From: a bacterium
GTDB lineage: Bacteria; Vulcanimicrobiota; Xenobia; Xenobiales; JADMJV01
Length of the DNA stretch: 64,000 bases
Reading direction: 5' to 3'
Assembly: GCA_018780265.1 (NCBI GenBank)
Contig: JADMJV010000029.1
Location: 62,001-126,000, forward strand
The notes under the pieces were generated by a model. It had not been told where the DNA came from. It searched no databases and was given only the letters and a program-made list of their open reading frames with translations. Shown here in pieces: positions 45,150 through 53,125 of this stretch (position 1 is its first letter; each line of letters opens with the position of its first letter). The position numbers and the translations under genes are program-made.

Positions 45150-45544
45150 TCAAATGCGTCGACTCTCCACGGGTAGGCCGGCGGCGCTCCAGGCCAGGTC
45201 GCCGCCTTCTAATTCTGCCAGCCCCGGGCGGGCCACCAGACTTGCCGCAATCGAGGAGCGGTAGCCGTGAGGCTGTCACCCTGCTGGCGGGGCGTAAATT
45301 CGTACTCGGGGCCAGCCTTAGCCCCCAGGTTGATGCGGGCGCCGGTCTTTTCCTGAAGTTCCAGATGTCCGGCTACGAAATCTGCGTGAAAATGGGTCTG
45401 CACTACATCCGAGATGCGCACCCCGGCGGCCTCTGCGTCGCGCACATATTGGTCCACGTCCCGCTGAGGATCGACTACCACGGCCGTGCGGCCCTTTTCG
45501 TCCGTGATCATATGACATCCCAGATAATATTGCTTGATTTCCAC
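45150..45544 (-). pseudogene. MBL-fold persulfide dioxygenase/rhodanese, internally deleted
   Basis: The start is good: MEIKQYYLGCHMITDEKGRT, then the zinc motif THFHADFVAGH. After about 85 codons it jumps to RSSIAASLVARPG, and a frameshift gives AWSAAGLPVESRRI, the end of a rhodanese domain. In intact proteins (about 460 residues) the MBL and rhodanese parts are joined by a long middle, which is missing. The promoter with a TATTCGG motif is still present. Confidence 0.72.
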
Positions 45545-45576
45545 GACAAAGGCACCTTTAATTTGTAGTATTCGCT

Positions 45577-45596
45577 TATTCGGATATGCTAATCAA
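45577..45596. promoter_or_regulatory. TATTCGG site in the MBL-rhodanese promoter
   Basis: On the minus strand TTGATT (45591-45596) is followed by a TATCCGAATA-type sequence and an AATACT box about 18 bp on. The TATTCGGAT motif (plus strand) matches the operators at 25976 and 47335. Confidence 0.45.
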
Positions 45597-45612
45597 GTGT
45601 TGTGCATGGAAT

Positions 45613-46215
45613 TCAATAGGCGTTGTGTTGGGGCTCGTTGCTGGGGTCCCAGAGAGGACGTTGGCGGAAGCCCCAGCCCTGATTGCCGCCTTCCCCAACC
45701 AGAGCCTTGGCCCTGGCGATCATATCTGCCATTCGCTCTCGCGCCTGGCTTTGGTCCTCCGGCGTGGAGTCCAGTTCGGCCAGCGGTTCCTGGGCCCAGT
45801 GGGTGCCCAGGCAATGCCACGGTGCTTGCTGGTGGTTGGCATATTGAGGGGCCATCTGCCCGGCCGGAATGACCACTTCCTCCAATTGCGCAAAGGTAAC
45901 CGGCGAAAGTAGCTTGCTGTAGCTACCCTGGCGGATGATGATCTGGTGATCGTTGGGACGGATCACCACGAAGAAGGAGTTCTTCCACAGTCCAGCCTCG
46001 ATCTTGGCGTCCACAAGCACATCGCCAAACATCATGGGAAGGCTTTGAGAAACATGGCCCGGCTGGTGAGCCTGGTCGCGGACCAGGATATCGTAATGCT
46101 CCGGGTAGACCCGGGTTGCCTGCCTGTCGGCCTTCCGGAGCTTTTTGTAGGTGGACCTCATTTCTCCCATCAACTCTTGTTGAGTATAGGCGTTGCTCAG
46201 GGGTTCTAGTCTCAC
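45613..46215 (-). CDS. Conserved-looking protein of unknown function
   Basis: 200 residues from a GTG with an AAGGAG site 9 nt upstream; longer frames begin at 46260. It has helix-rich N-terminal sequence (NAYTQQELMGEMRSTYKKLR), a beta-rich centre (FVVIRPNDHQIIIRQGSYSK) and an ending with EDQSQARERMADMIARA. I do not recognise the family. It lies between the decayed MBL gene and a small DUF3149-like gene, all minus strand. Confidence 0.6.
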   Translation of the reverse strand: MRLEPLSNAYTQQELMGEMRSTYKKLRKADRQATRVYPEHYDILVRDQAHQPGHVSQSLPMMFGDVLVDAKIEAGLWKNSFFVVIRPNDHQIIIRQGSYSKLLSPVTFAQLEEVVIPAGQMAPQYANHQQAPWHCLGTHWAQEPLAELDSTPEDQSQARERMADMIARAKALVGEGGNQGWGFRQRPLWDPSNEPQHNAY

Positions 46216-46281
46216 GGTGGCCGGCTCTCCTTGTATGATGAGACCAGTTTCCCAGGACAACGCAAAAGGAACGCAAAGTCC

Positions 46282-46407
46282 TTATTCTTTCTCCTTCAAA
46301 ACTTTTGTCACCATCAGCACACTGACCACGATACCCACCAAAATAGTGGCTATCAGGGCCACCAGTGACGTCATCCCGATTTGGGTATAAAAAAGCTCTT
46401 TTACCAT
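46282..46407 (-). CDS. DUF3149-like single-helix membrane protein, 41 residues
   Basis: A strong GGGGGAGGTG ribosome-binding site precedes the ATG. The product starts MVKELFYTQIGMTSLVALIA, has one membrane helix and a basic tail (KVLKEKE). The short Leu-Phe-Thr-x-x-Gly-x-x-S-L start matches DUF3149 from memory. Such proteins often accompany cytochromes, and the divergent neighbour is one. Confidence 0.72.
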   Translation of the reverse strand: MVKELFYTQIGMTSLVALIATILVGIVVSVLMVTKVLKEKE

Positions 46408-46518
46408 AAAACACCTCCCCCGGCAGTTTATAGATGCTCTCGGCACGTGTCACTGATCTATGTCATAGATTGTCGACTCCAGAGGGGCGCCAATGGCGAA
46501 TCCGCGAAAGGACATTTT

Positions 46519-47319
46519 ATGAATCGCCCTCGACTTAACTTTTATCTCGATTGGTTGGCCTTCCTGGTCTTGTTCTCCACTGTGGTGACGGGTCTGGTTT
46601 TGCGTCTGGCTTTGCCTCCCGGAAGCGGTCGCCTTGAAGCGGGGGGCCCCGATCGACCGGTTCTTACCCTTTGGGGCCTGACTCGCCACGAGTGGGGCAC
46701 TGTGCACTATGCGGTGAGTCTGGCCTTTCTGGCCGTTCTGGCTCTGCATGTCTGGCTACATCGGGCCTGGATAGGCAGTTTGATGAGACGCGAATCCTCG
46801 CGAGATGCGGGCAAGTTTTTTACTCTGGGATTGGTGGCCTGTTTTGCCCTCCTGGTGGTGGGACTTTCTCCCCTTTGGAGCCAGCCCGTCGATCAGTCTC
46901 GCTCTCAGGTTTTGGCCCAACGGGGAGAGACCCCAGCCGATGGGGCGGTTTGTTATACCGAGGGGTCCGCCCTGAGTGGGTCTCAATTGGAGCAGATTAC
47001 GGGCGTGCCCCAGGGCCAGTTTGAGCAGGCCTCCCGCTCCCGACCACTCACGGCCGCCCAGGCTCGCCAATTGGTGCTTAGCCACTATGGGGTTGCCAGG
47101 CCCGATCAAGAGGGAGAAAGGCTCTTTCAAATGCATTGCAGCGGTTGTCACAGCACAGCGGCTGCGCTGCCGGACTTGGGCAGTGCCGACCAGGCTGCGC
47201 TGGCTCGTCTGCGTCAGGCCAGGCCAGCTCAAGCCCATCAGAGTTTAAAAACCATGAGTGAGTCTCAACTGCGGCTGCTGTTGGATTACCTCCGTGGGAA
47301 AAAGGTCTCCCAAGTGTGA
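46519..47319 (+). CDS. DUF4405-type cytochrome b fused to a cytochrome c domain
   Basis: 266 residues from an ATG after AAAGGA. The first 130 residues form a DUF4405-like membrane unit with several His residues at the ends of helices (WLAFLVLFSTVVTGLVLRLA, HYAVSLAFLAVLALHVWLH). After a linker, CSGCHS (Cys about 207 and 210) binds heme c near the C-terminus. It probably passes electrons across the inner membrane. It is divergent from the DUF3149-like gene. Confidence 0.82.
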   Translation: MNRPRLNFYLDWLAFLVLFSTVVTGLVLRLALPPGSGRLEAGGPDRPVLTLWGLTRHEWGTVHYAVSLAFLAVLALHVWLHRAWIGSLMRRESSRDAGKFFTLGLVACFALLVVGLSPLWSQPVDQSRSQVLAQRGETPADGAVCYTEGSALSGSQLEQITGVPQGQFEQASRSRPLTAAQARQLVLSHYGVARPDQEGERLFQMHCSGCHSTAAALPDLGSADQAALARLRQARPAQAHQSLKTMSESQLRLLLDYLRGKKVSQV

Positions 47320-47328
47320 CATGGCCCC

Positions 47329-47356
47329 TTGCAATATTCGGTTATTTGCATATAAT
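47329..47356 (+). promoter_or_regulatory. Promoter of the candidate selenoprotein, with TATTCGG operator
   Basis: TTGCAA (47329-47334), 16-bp spacer, TATAAT (47351-47356). The spacer begins TATTCGG, the same arrangement as at 25970. A likely shared regulator. Confidence 0.68.
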
Positions 47357-47388
47357 AACATCAGACTACAAGAAGGAGGTCCCTGAAG

Positions 47389-47559
47389 ATGGCCCTTACT
47401 ATTCTTAAGGTGGTAGTGGGAGCTCTGCTGGGCGTCGGGCTCAGTGCTTTATCCCGCAATGTTGGCTCGACTTGAGGCATAACGTGTAGCCCATACTTAA
47501 TGGCGCTGGTTGGCGCCTACCTGGGTTATACGTTCTCCGCCGGTGGCGGAGCACTCTGA
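47389..47559 (+). CDS. Candidate selenoprotein: small membrane protein with in-frame TGA (Sec29)
   Basis: An ATG with an AGGAGG site (47374-47379) opens a 56-codon frame. Codon 29 is TGA, and the reading continues in frame to a second TGA. The two halves fit one protein: a hydrophobic helix (LKVVVGALLGVGLSALS), then NVGST-U-GITCSPYLMALVGAYLGYTF. From memory, related small membrane proteins have a GGTCPLTCNPY motif, so the TGA falls where the first Cys is. A hairpin with a TGGTTG loop lies 26 bases after the TGA. UGA decoding as selenocysteine (U-x-x-x-C redox pair) is the best reading. A nonsense mutation is the alternative. Confidence 0.7.
47502..47517 (+). promoter_or_regulatory. Candidate bacterial SECIS hairpin
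   Basis: GGCGC - TGGTTG - GCGCC, a 5-bp perfect stem with a loop rich in G and T. The loop starts 31 nt after the TGA, within the range used by known bacterial SECIS elements, and G is the second loop base. A second possible hairpin (47488-47507) has no G in its loop. Confidence 0.5.
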
Positions 47560-47996
47560 AGTTGAGGGCTGCGTAGCAGCATGACCGGGCAATCGGCGTG
47601 GCGGGCCACCCGCTCCGCCGTGCTGCCCATGATCCATCGCGGCATACCGTCCCGTCCGTGCGAGGCCAGCACGATCAGTCCGTTTTTCAGGCTGTTCGCT
47701 TTGTCGATAATGGCCTCGGCGGGATGGCCTTCCACGTGTTCCGTTTCTACCAATACACCCCGGCCGTTCAGAAGGGCAGCCTGACGGCTCAGGTATTCCT
47801 GACTGTTTTTTTCCAGTGCCCGAAATAACTCTTCCAGATGCATGGCCTCCGCGTAGTAGGCAGCCGGGTGGGGCTGGGTTCGCACCTGAAACAGCAAGAG
47901 GCGCGCTGAATAGCGACGGCATAGGTCCAACGCAATCGGGATGGCGGACTCAGCCCGGACCGACCCGTCCAGAGGCACCAGTATCGTCTCAAACAT
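47526..47996 (-). CDS. Universal stress protein, UspA family
   Basis: 156 residues from the ATG at 47996. It starts MFETILVPLDGSVRAESAIP and ends with SHGRDGMPRWIMGSTAERVA, the complete ATP-binding signature. Longer frames upstream do not begin with this strand. Convergent with the candidate selenoprotein, overlapping its end by 34 bp. Confidence 0.9.
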   Translation of the reverse strand: MFETILVPLDGSVRAESAIPIALDLCRRYSARLLLFQVRTQPHPAAYYAEAMHLEELFRALEKNSQEYLSRQAALLNGRGVLVETEHVEGHPAEAIIDKANSLKNGLIVLASHGRDGMPRWIMGSTAERVARHADCPVMLLRSPQLQSAPPPAENV

Positions 47997-48241
47997 CCGA
48001 CAGAGTTCCCCGCTACCCACCTCAATCCCGCTTTCAGATAGGATCACAATCATGGAACTTCCCGGTAGTAGCATAACGGCGGCTCGCCAAAAGGTGTATC
48101 CACGCCACGTGCAGGGCCGCTTTCGCTGGCTGCGCAACTTTTTCAGCGTCGTGTTGCAGGGGTTGCTCTTTCTCCTCCCCTGGCTGCAGTGGAACGGGCA
48201 CCAGGCGGCGCTGGCCGACCCTGAGGAGCCCGGAGCCACAG

Positions 48242-48259
48242 GCTAGTGCTAGTGCTAGT
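48242..48259. repeat. Short tandem repeat (GCTAGT x3)
   Basis: Three identical 6-bp units in tandem followed by a partial unit. A likely slip-prone spot with no known role. Confidence 0.7.
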
Positions 48260-48330
48260 GCAGCGTCCGGTAAGTCCCTCCCTACACAAGCCGATGGTAG
48301 AGCATGCAGTCCGCTCGGGGGGTGTCCTGG

Positions 48331-48879
48331 CTATAACCCAGGACTTGTCCTACCCTGCAGGGGGGACAGCGGCACCCCCAACACTGGCGTCCTCCCAGGG
48401 CAAAGTTTGCCGCCCCGGGGTAGGGACGAATTGATCGGACAGATAAAAGTGGTCCGTCTCAAGGACCACCCGATAAACCCCATCGACCCGGTGAAAGAGG
48501 ACGCGCCCTGTGCACAGTCGCTGGAGTAGCCGGGAGGGTCGACCAAATTGTCGCATGCGGCGACCCAATGGCGGTCTAGGGACATTCCGTAAGCCAGTGA
48601 CCAACCCACCGGTTCTCGCCGGATCACCCGCCCATCCGGCGCCACTACCAGGCTTCCCAATGGTCCGCCAAAGGGGCGGAGGCACGACTTCTTGCGCTTA
48701 TCCGCGAAGCTGGCTCTGCGCCTGGACCATTGTGCCATAGAAGTCATCGGTGAGCCGCGCGGGCCTTTGACGTGCAACCAGGTCAGTAAACCCGGCTTGG
48801 CGGCAGAGCCGGCACCGCTCGGAGCGGAGTAGACATCCATGAACGGGCCTGCGGTGACCCCACCAAACCGGAGGCCCAT
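48331..48879 (-). other. Unrecognised, possibly broken coding sequence
   Basis: Two overlapping minus-strand frames each show protein-like stretches (SLVVAPDGRVIRREPVGWSL; LFHRVDGVYRVVLETDHFYL). They would join with a frameshift near 48540. I do not recognise a family, and neither frame alone looks complete. Confidence 0.25.
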
Positions 48880-49064
48880 TCGCGGGCGCTTCCCCGGCCG
48901 CTATGCAAGCTGCCGCTTCGAAGAAAATGGCAATAATCGTCGTTGGACCAATCAGCGGGCGTTGGAAGAGCTTGCGCCGCCGAGACCAGCAGCAACCCCC
49001 AACGGAGAACCTGTCGGGACCTGCTCCACCAGGAAATTGCAAAGGTTCACCGCAGAATCCGTCT
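48880..49064. other. Intergenic, no gene seen
   Basis: An open frame reaches back from the kinase gene to 48903, but the conserved kinase text begins only after the ATG at 49065. No clear ribosome-binding site or promoter is visible. Confidence 0.35.
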
Positions 49065-52000
49065 ATGTCGACTGACGACTTCACCGCCACCCAGTCGCAG
49101 GAACAGCGCCTTGATGCCCTGGTGCGCTCGGCTGGCGAGGAACTTCCCCAACTGGAAGGCTATCAACTCGACGAGCTGAAAGGCCGCGGCACCTTTGGCG
49201 AAGTCTGGAGCGCCCGTCAGTTGAGCAGTGGTCAGAAGGTGGCTGTCAAGCTATTCCGGGCCCGGCCCGGGGCTTCTTGGACCTACTTTCGGGCCGAAGT
49301 CGAGCGTCACTCTCTGGTGGCCGAGCACCCCAACATCGTCACCCTGTTGGATGCCAACCTCGAGTCCGACCCCCCCTATTTCGTGATGAACCTGTATCCG
49401 GGTTCGCTGGCCGAGCACAGCAAGTCGCCCGTAAAAGCGGTGGTCCGGTGGCTGGAGCAGATCGCCCGGGCCTTACGGCACACCCACCAGCGCGGGCTGC
49501 TGCACTGCGACCTCAAGCCGTCCAATGTCTTGTTGGACGTGGAGGAGCAGGCTCAACTGGCCGATTTTGGACAGGCCGTCTTGCGTAGCCAGGAGACACG
49601 CAGTCTGGGCAGCCTGGGGTTTATGGCCCCCGAGCAGACTGAGGCCGGCGCCGTGCCAGACGTACGATGGGACGTCTACGCCCTGGGAGCTACCGCCTAC
49701 TATTTGCTGTCAGGCCAGCGACCGCGGCTGAGCGACGAGCGCATCCGTTCCACCACGCCTCAAGGTCTGCTGGCCGACTATCGCGCCAATCTTTCTGCTC
49801 AGGCACTGGTGCCTCTGCCTATCGACGCCGATCTCTGGCAAATCGTCGAGAGCTGTCTGCAACTCGACCCCGCCCGTCGCCCGGCGGGCATGGGAGAGGT
49901 ACTCCAGGACCTGGAGCGGCGCCGCAAGCGGCGTCCGCTATTGTGCCGCCAGCCCTGGACCCCTGGCTACCTGGCCGCGCGTTTTGTGCGCAGGCACGCT
50001 CTTTCGGTGACCTTCGCCTCCATTCTGCTGGGGTTGCTGTTGGCAGGATTGGCTCTATTCTACAACCAGTTGCAGACCACGCGGGCCCGGCTGGCCGACG
50101 AACTGTTCAACCGCGGTTGGGACCTCTTGTCCAAAGGCGAGACCGCCCAGGCTTATCTGTGGTGGGCCGAAGCCGTGGACTACGCGCCCGACCGCCCTGA
50201 ATTTCGGCGAGCCACCCGCGCTTATCCCTTCCCTCTGCAAAGGATGTGGAAGCATGAGGGCGAGGTTCATCACCTGGCCTTCAGCCCCGATGGCAAGCAT
50301 GTGCTGGCCGCTGCTCTGGACGGCGGGTCCAGCCTGTGGAGTGTCGCCGACGGCACCCGCATCGCCAAAATCTCCGGGCCCACCGCGGCCCAGCCAGGAA
50401 AGCAGTTTTTCGATGAGGAGCGCGTTCTGCACCTCTGTGACTTCGCCTCAGACGGCCGCCATTTCGCCACTGCGCGGCCGGTGCGCATTTGGGATCAAGG
50501 GGGTCGCCTGGTCAAAGAATGCGGCCCGGGCGATCAGGTGGTGTGGTCGCCTGACGGTCGCCAGCTGATGGCTCAGACCGACCAGGGAATCCAACTCTAT
50601 AGCGCATCCGGCGTGCCCCTGCGCCGCATCGCCCACAAAGGGGTGCTTGGCATGCGTTTCAGCCCCGACGGCCAGCAGATCCTTTCCTGGGGAGCAGGCC
50701 CGGTGTGCCTCTGGAACGTTGCCGACGGCAAACTCTTGCGCGAGTTGATGGCTACTGGCTTTTACGCCGACTTTGACGCCCAGGGTCGTCGGGTGCTGGT
50801 GGGACGGCTTGATGACGCCTTGCACATTTTCTCCGTGGACGGCACCAAGATTCGCTCGTTAAAGGTTCCCTCGCCAGTAACCATGGCTGCTTTCAGCAAG
50901 GACGGCACCCGAGTGGTGGTGGGCTCGCTGCTGGGCGAATTGGGGGTATACTCCATCGAGCATGGCGACCTGGTTGTGCCGCTAAAACGCAGCCGCTGGA
51001 CCCCTCTTGGCGTCCGCTTCTGTCGCGGCGACAGCCAGATCCTGACCTACTCCTTTTACAGCCTGGCTCGACTCTGGGATGCGCGCACCGGTGAGCCTTG
51101 CTCTCCCAGTCTGCTCAATGACGGCCCGCTCGCTTCCGCCTCTCTCAGTCCCGATGAAAGAAGCCTGGCTACAGCCAGCGGGGATGGCACGGTGCGAGTG
51201 TTCCAGATCGGTGGTGCCGAGGACCCCCTCCGCGAGATCGCCCTGCAAGGGGGGGGTAGTGAGTGGGACATGGGGCTTTTTGCGCCCGAAGGTCGGGCTC
51301 TTTTGCACTGGCAAACAAAGAGCGGACAACTACAGGTGTTGGCGCCGGCCACCGGGCGGCCCATCTTGCCACCCATTGAGACCGGTGAGGTCCAGTCTAA
51401 CAACCGCGGAACCTTCAGTGCGGACGGGCGTTACCTGGCCGTGGCCGGGCGCACGCCCCGAGTCGTCGAGGTGGCCACCGGCAATCCCATCGGTCCGGCC
51501 CTTCCGCCCAGCGCCGATGGTTACTTTAGCGCGGCTGTGACTTCCGATGGCAAGTGGATGGCAACGCTCGAGTGGAACCGGCGGGTGACCCTTTGGAACG
51601 TTAACACCGGTCAACGAGAAGGCCTGCCGCAAGTGGTGTCACGCGTGCCCGTATCCTGTGCCTTTACACCTGACGGCCGGGAGCTATTGGTGGGCACCAT
51701 GGATTCGGCAGTGCGTCGCACGGAAGTGCCGGGGGGACAGCTGAAAGAGTTTGTTCGCCAGGGCATGTTTGTCTGCTGCCTGGTGCTCAGCCGGGACGGC
51801 CGATTGCTCTTCGTCGGCTGCGGAGACGGAACCGCCCGGGTTTGGCGACTGAAGGACGGCCAGCCGGTTTCTCAGTCAATGGCTCACGAAGGGGCCGTGG
51901 TCGATGTGGCCTTCAGCCCCACCGGCGACAGGTTGGCTACGGTTTGTCTGGGCGGGCGAGTCCGCCTCTGGACCCACAACGGCGAACCTGTGACGCCACC

Positions 52001-52268
52001 CTTAGGCCACCACAAGGCCCACGCCGTGGTGTTCTCAGCCGCAGGCGACCGGTTGATCACCGCCTCCAACGATGGCATTCGCTTCTGGGATGCGCGACTT
52101 GACCTGGCCGAGTCGCCGCAGCAACTCAAGAACCGTGTGCAAGCGGAAACCGGAATGCAATTGAAAGGCCAACAGAAAAACTTGCAACCGCTGACCGAAG
52201 TAGAGTGGCGAGCGCTGCCCCAGACCAACCGGCCGCCTGGCTTCCCTACCGACCCTGGTCTCCCCTGA
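49065..52268 (+). CDS. Membrane serine/threonine kinase with C-terminal WD40 propeller
   Basis: 1067 residues. The kinase domain is complete: G-loop GRGTFGEVWSA, VAVKLF (Lys), catalytic loop LHCDLKPSNV (about 145; Cys for Arg in HRD), ADFGQA and FMAPEQT. A single membrane helix (LSVTFASILLGLLLAGLALF, about 313-332) follows, then WD40 repeats (FSPDGKHVLAAALDGGSSLW and many similar units). Kinase inside, sensor propeller outside is the usual layout. The HCD variant is common in RD-negative bacterial kinases. The ligand is unknown. Confidence 0.92.
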   Translation: MSTDDFTATQSQEQRLDALVRSAGEELPQLEGYQLDELKGRGTFGEVWSARQLSSGQKVAVKLFRARPGASWTYFRAEVERHSLVAEHPNIVTLLDANLESDPPYFVMNLYPGSLAEHSKSPVKAVVRWLEQIARALRHTHQRGLLHCDLKPSNVLLDVEEQAQLADFGQAVLRSQETRSLGSLGFMAPEQTEAGAVPDVRWDVYALGATAYYLLSGQRPRLSDERIRSTTPQGLLADYRANLSAQALVPLPIDADLWQIVESCLQLDPARRPAGMGEVLQDLERRRKRRPLLCRQPWTPGYLAARFVRRHALSVTFASILLGLLLAGLALFYNQLQTTRARLADELFNRGWDLLSKGETAQAYLWWAEAVDYAPDRPEFRRATRAYPFPLQRMWKHEGEVHHLAFSPDGKHVLAAALDGGSSLWSVADGTRIAKISGPTAAQPGKQFFDEERVLHLCDFASDGRHFATARPVRIWDQGGRLVKECGPGDQVVWSPDGRQLMAQTDQGIQLYSASGVPLRRIAHKGVLGMRFSPDGQQILSWGAGPVCLWNVADGKLLRELMATGFYADFDAQGRRVLVGRLDDALHIFSVDGTKIRSLKVPSPVTMAAFSKDGTRVVVGSLLGELGVYSIEHGDLVVPLKRSRWTPLGVRFCRGDSQILTYSFYSLARLWDARTGEPCSPSLLNDGPLASASLSPDERSLATASGDGTVRVFQIGGAEDPLREIALQGGGSEWDMGLFAPEGRALLHWQTKSGQLQVLAPATGRPILPPIETGEVQSNNRGTFSADGRYLAVAGRTPRVVEVATGNPIGPALPPSADGYFSAAVTSDGKWMATLEWNRRVTLWNVNTGQREGLPQVVSRVPVSCAFTPDGRELLVGTMDSAVRRTEVPGGQLKEFVRQGMFVCCLVLSRDGRLLFVGCGDGTARVWRLKDGQPVSQSMAHEGAVVDVAFSPTGDRLATVCLGGRVRLWTHNGEPVTPPLGHHKAHAVVFSAAGDRLITASNDGIRFWDARLDLAESPQQLKNRVQAETGMQLKGQQKNLQPLTEVEWRALPQTNRPPGFPTDPGLP

Positions 52269-52435
52269 CGTTCACCCAGGGATATGGAGCCGGTCGTTTT
52301 CGGGTTGTGCTGAGCTAATGGGCGCGAAATCGCCAGCAGGTTGCCCCGCCGGGTGAGGGAAGTCGTTCCGCCGATGGCGGCTCAGAGGTCAATAGGTCAT
52401 TCATGGACTCCCGGCGGGCAATAAACGCTAAATCA

Positions 52436-52841
52436 GTATGGTTACGCTAGATTTGGGCGAGACGGGGCTGTCAATGATTATGATTACGGGGCTGGTGGGC
52501 TCCTTATTGAGAATGGCCAGGACCTTTTTCTGAAATGTCTTGGCGCGGAAAGCCTGCATAAAATAGGTTTGCACACTCCCAATATCGGCACCAACTTGCT
52601 TGACCCATCGCTGAACCAGGACTATAGTGACCTGCAGGTCGGCGGGCCCCTCAACTACAACCACGATACGGTCGAGGTTCATTCAGACGTTGCCAGTTGG
52701 GCCTCGGCGATATTCATCCAAATCTCACCCGTATTGAAATTGTCACGCCAACGGTCAAGATCCGGGTAGCCGGCCATTCAACTCAACTCGGAGAAACCTT
52801 TGATCATGACCGCCAGGATGTAGAGTTGACCTTAAGCTAAC
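52436..52841 (+). pseudogene. Frameshifted remnant of a secreted beta-sandwich protein
   Basis: One plus frame reads AVNDYDYGAGGLLIENGQDL then LDPSLNQDYSDLQVGG and TVEVHSDV. After a frameshift it continues DIHPNLTRIEIVTPTVKIRV and GETFDHDRQDVELTLS. This looks like a calcium-binding or Ig-like adhesion domain. No full frame or start remains. Family unsure. Confidence 0.35.
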
Positions 52842-53125
52842 CGCAGCCTCACTGGCTGCACGGGCTGACGACAATAGAGAATAAGCGTCGGAGCAGCCAG
52901 GGCAACGACCAACGGTGGGTGGGCTAACCAGGCCAGGGTGGAGAACCCGCCCAGCCAACAGGCGAAGAAAAGCCGCGAAACCTCGGGCCAACGCGCGCGG
53001 CAAACGCCCAGAAAACTGACCACCACGGAGGCCAGGAGAAAGAGTTCCAGCGCCTCGGGAGATGCCCAACAGATGTGCTGCCGGGGATATAGGTAGATGG
53101 CCAGTTGCAGAATTAGCCAGATCAT
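52832..53125 (-). CDS. Small membrane protein
   Basis: 97 residues with three hydrophobic segments (MIWLILQLAIYLY; ALELFLLASVVVSFLGVC; LVVALAAPTLILYC). The ATG overlaps the stop of the pilin-like gene (ATGA), so they are probably co-translated. Family not recognised. Confidence 0.6.
   Translation of the reverse strand: MIWLILQLAIYLYPRQHICWASPEALELFLLASVVVSFLGVCRARWPEVSRLFFACWLGGFSTLAWLAHPPLVVALAAPTLILYCRQPVQPVRLRLA

Noticed and set aside
47473..47475. In-frame TGA as a tryptophan codon
   Set aside because: Other genes in the window use TGG for Trp and end with TGA, so a recoded genetic code is not supported.
47488..47507. Alternative hairpin (AGC-CCAT...ATGG-C-GCT) after the TGA
   Set aside because: Its loop (ACTTA) has no G and a bulge breaks the stem, so the 47502 hairpin fits SECIS features better.
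52428..52682. Minus-strand frame of 84 codons, helix-rich
   Set aside because: No ribosome-binding site, and the opposite strand carries a better (though broken) protein pattern.
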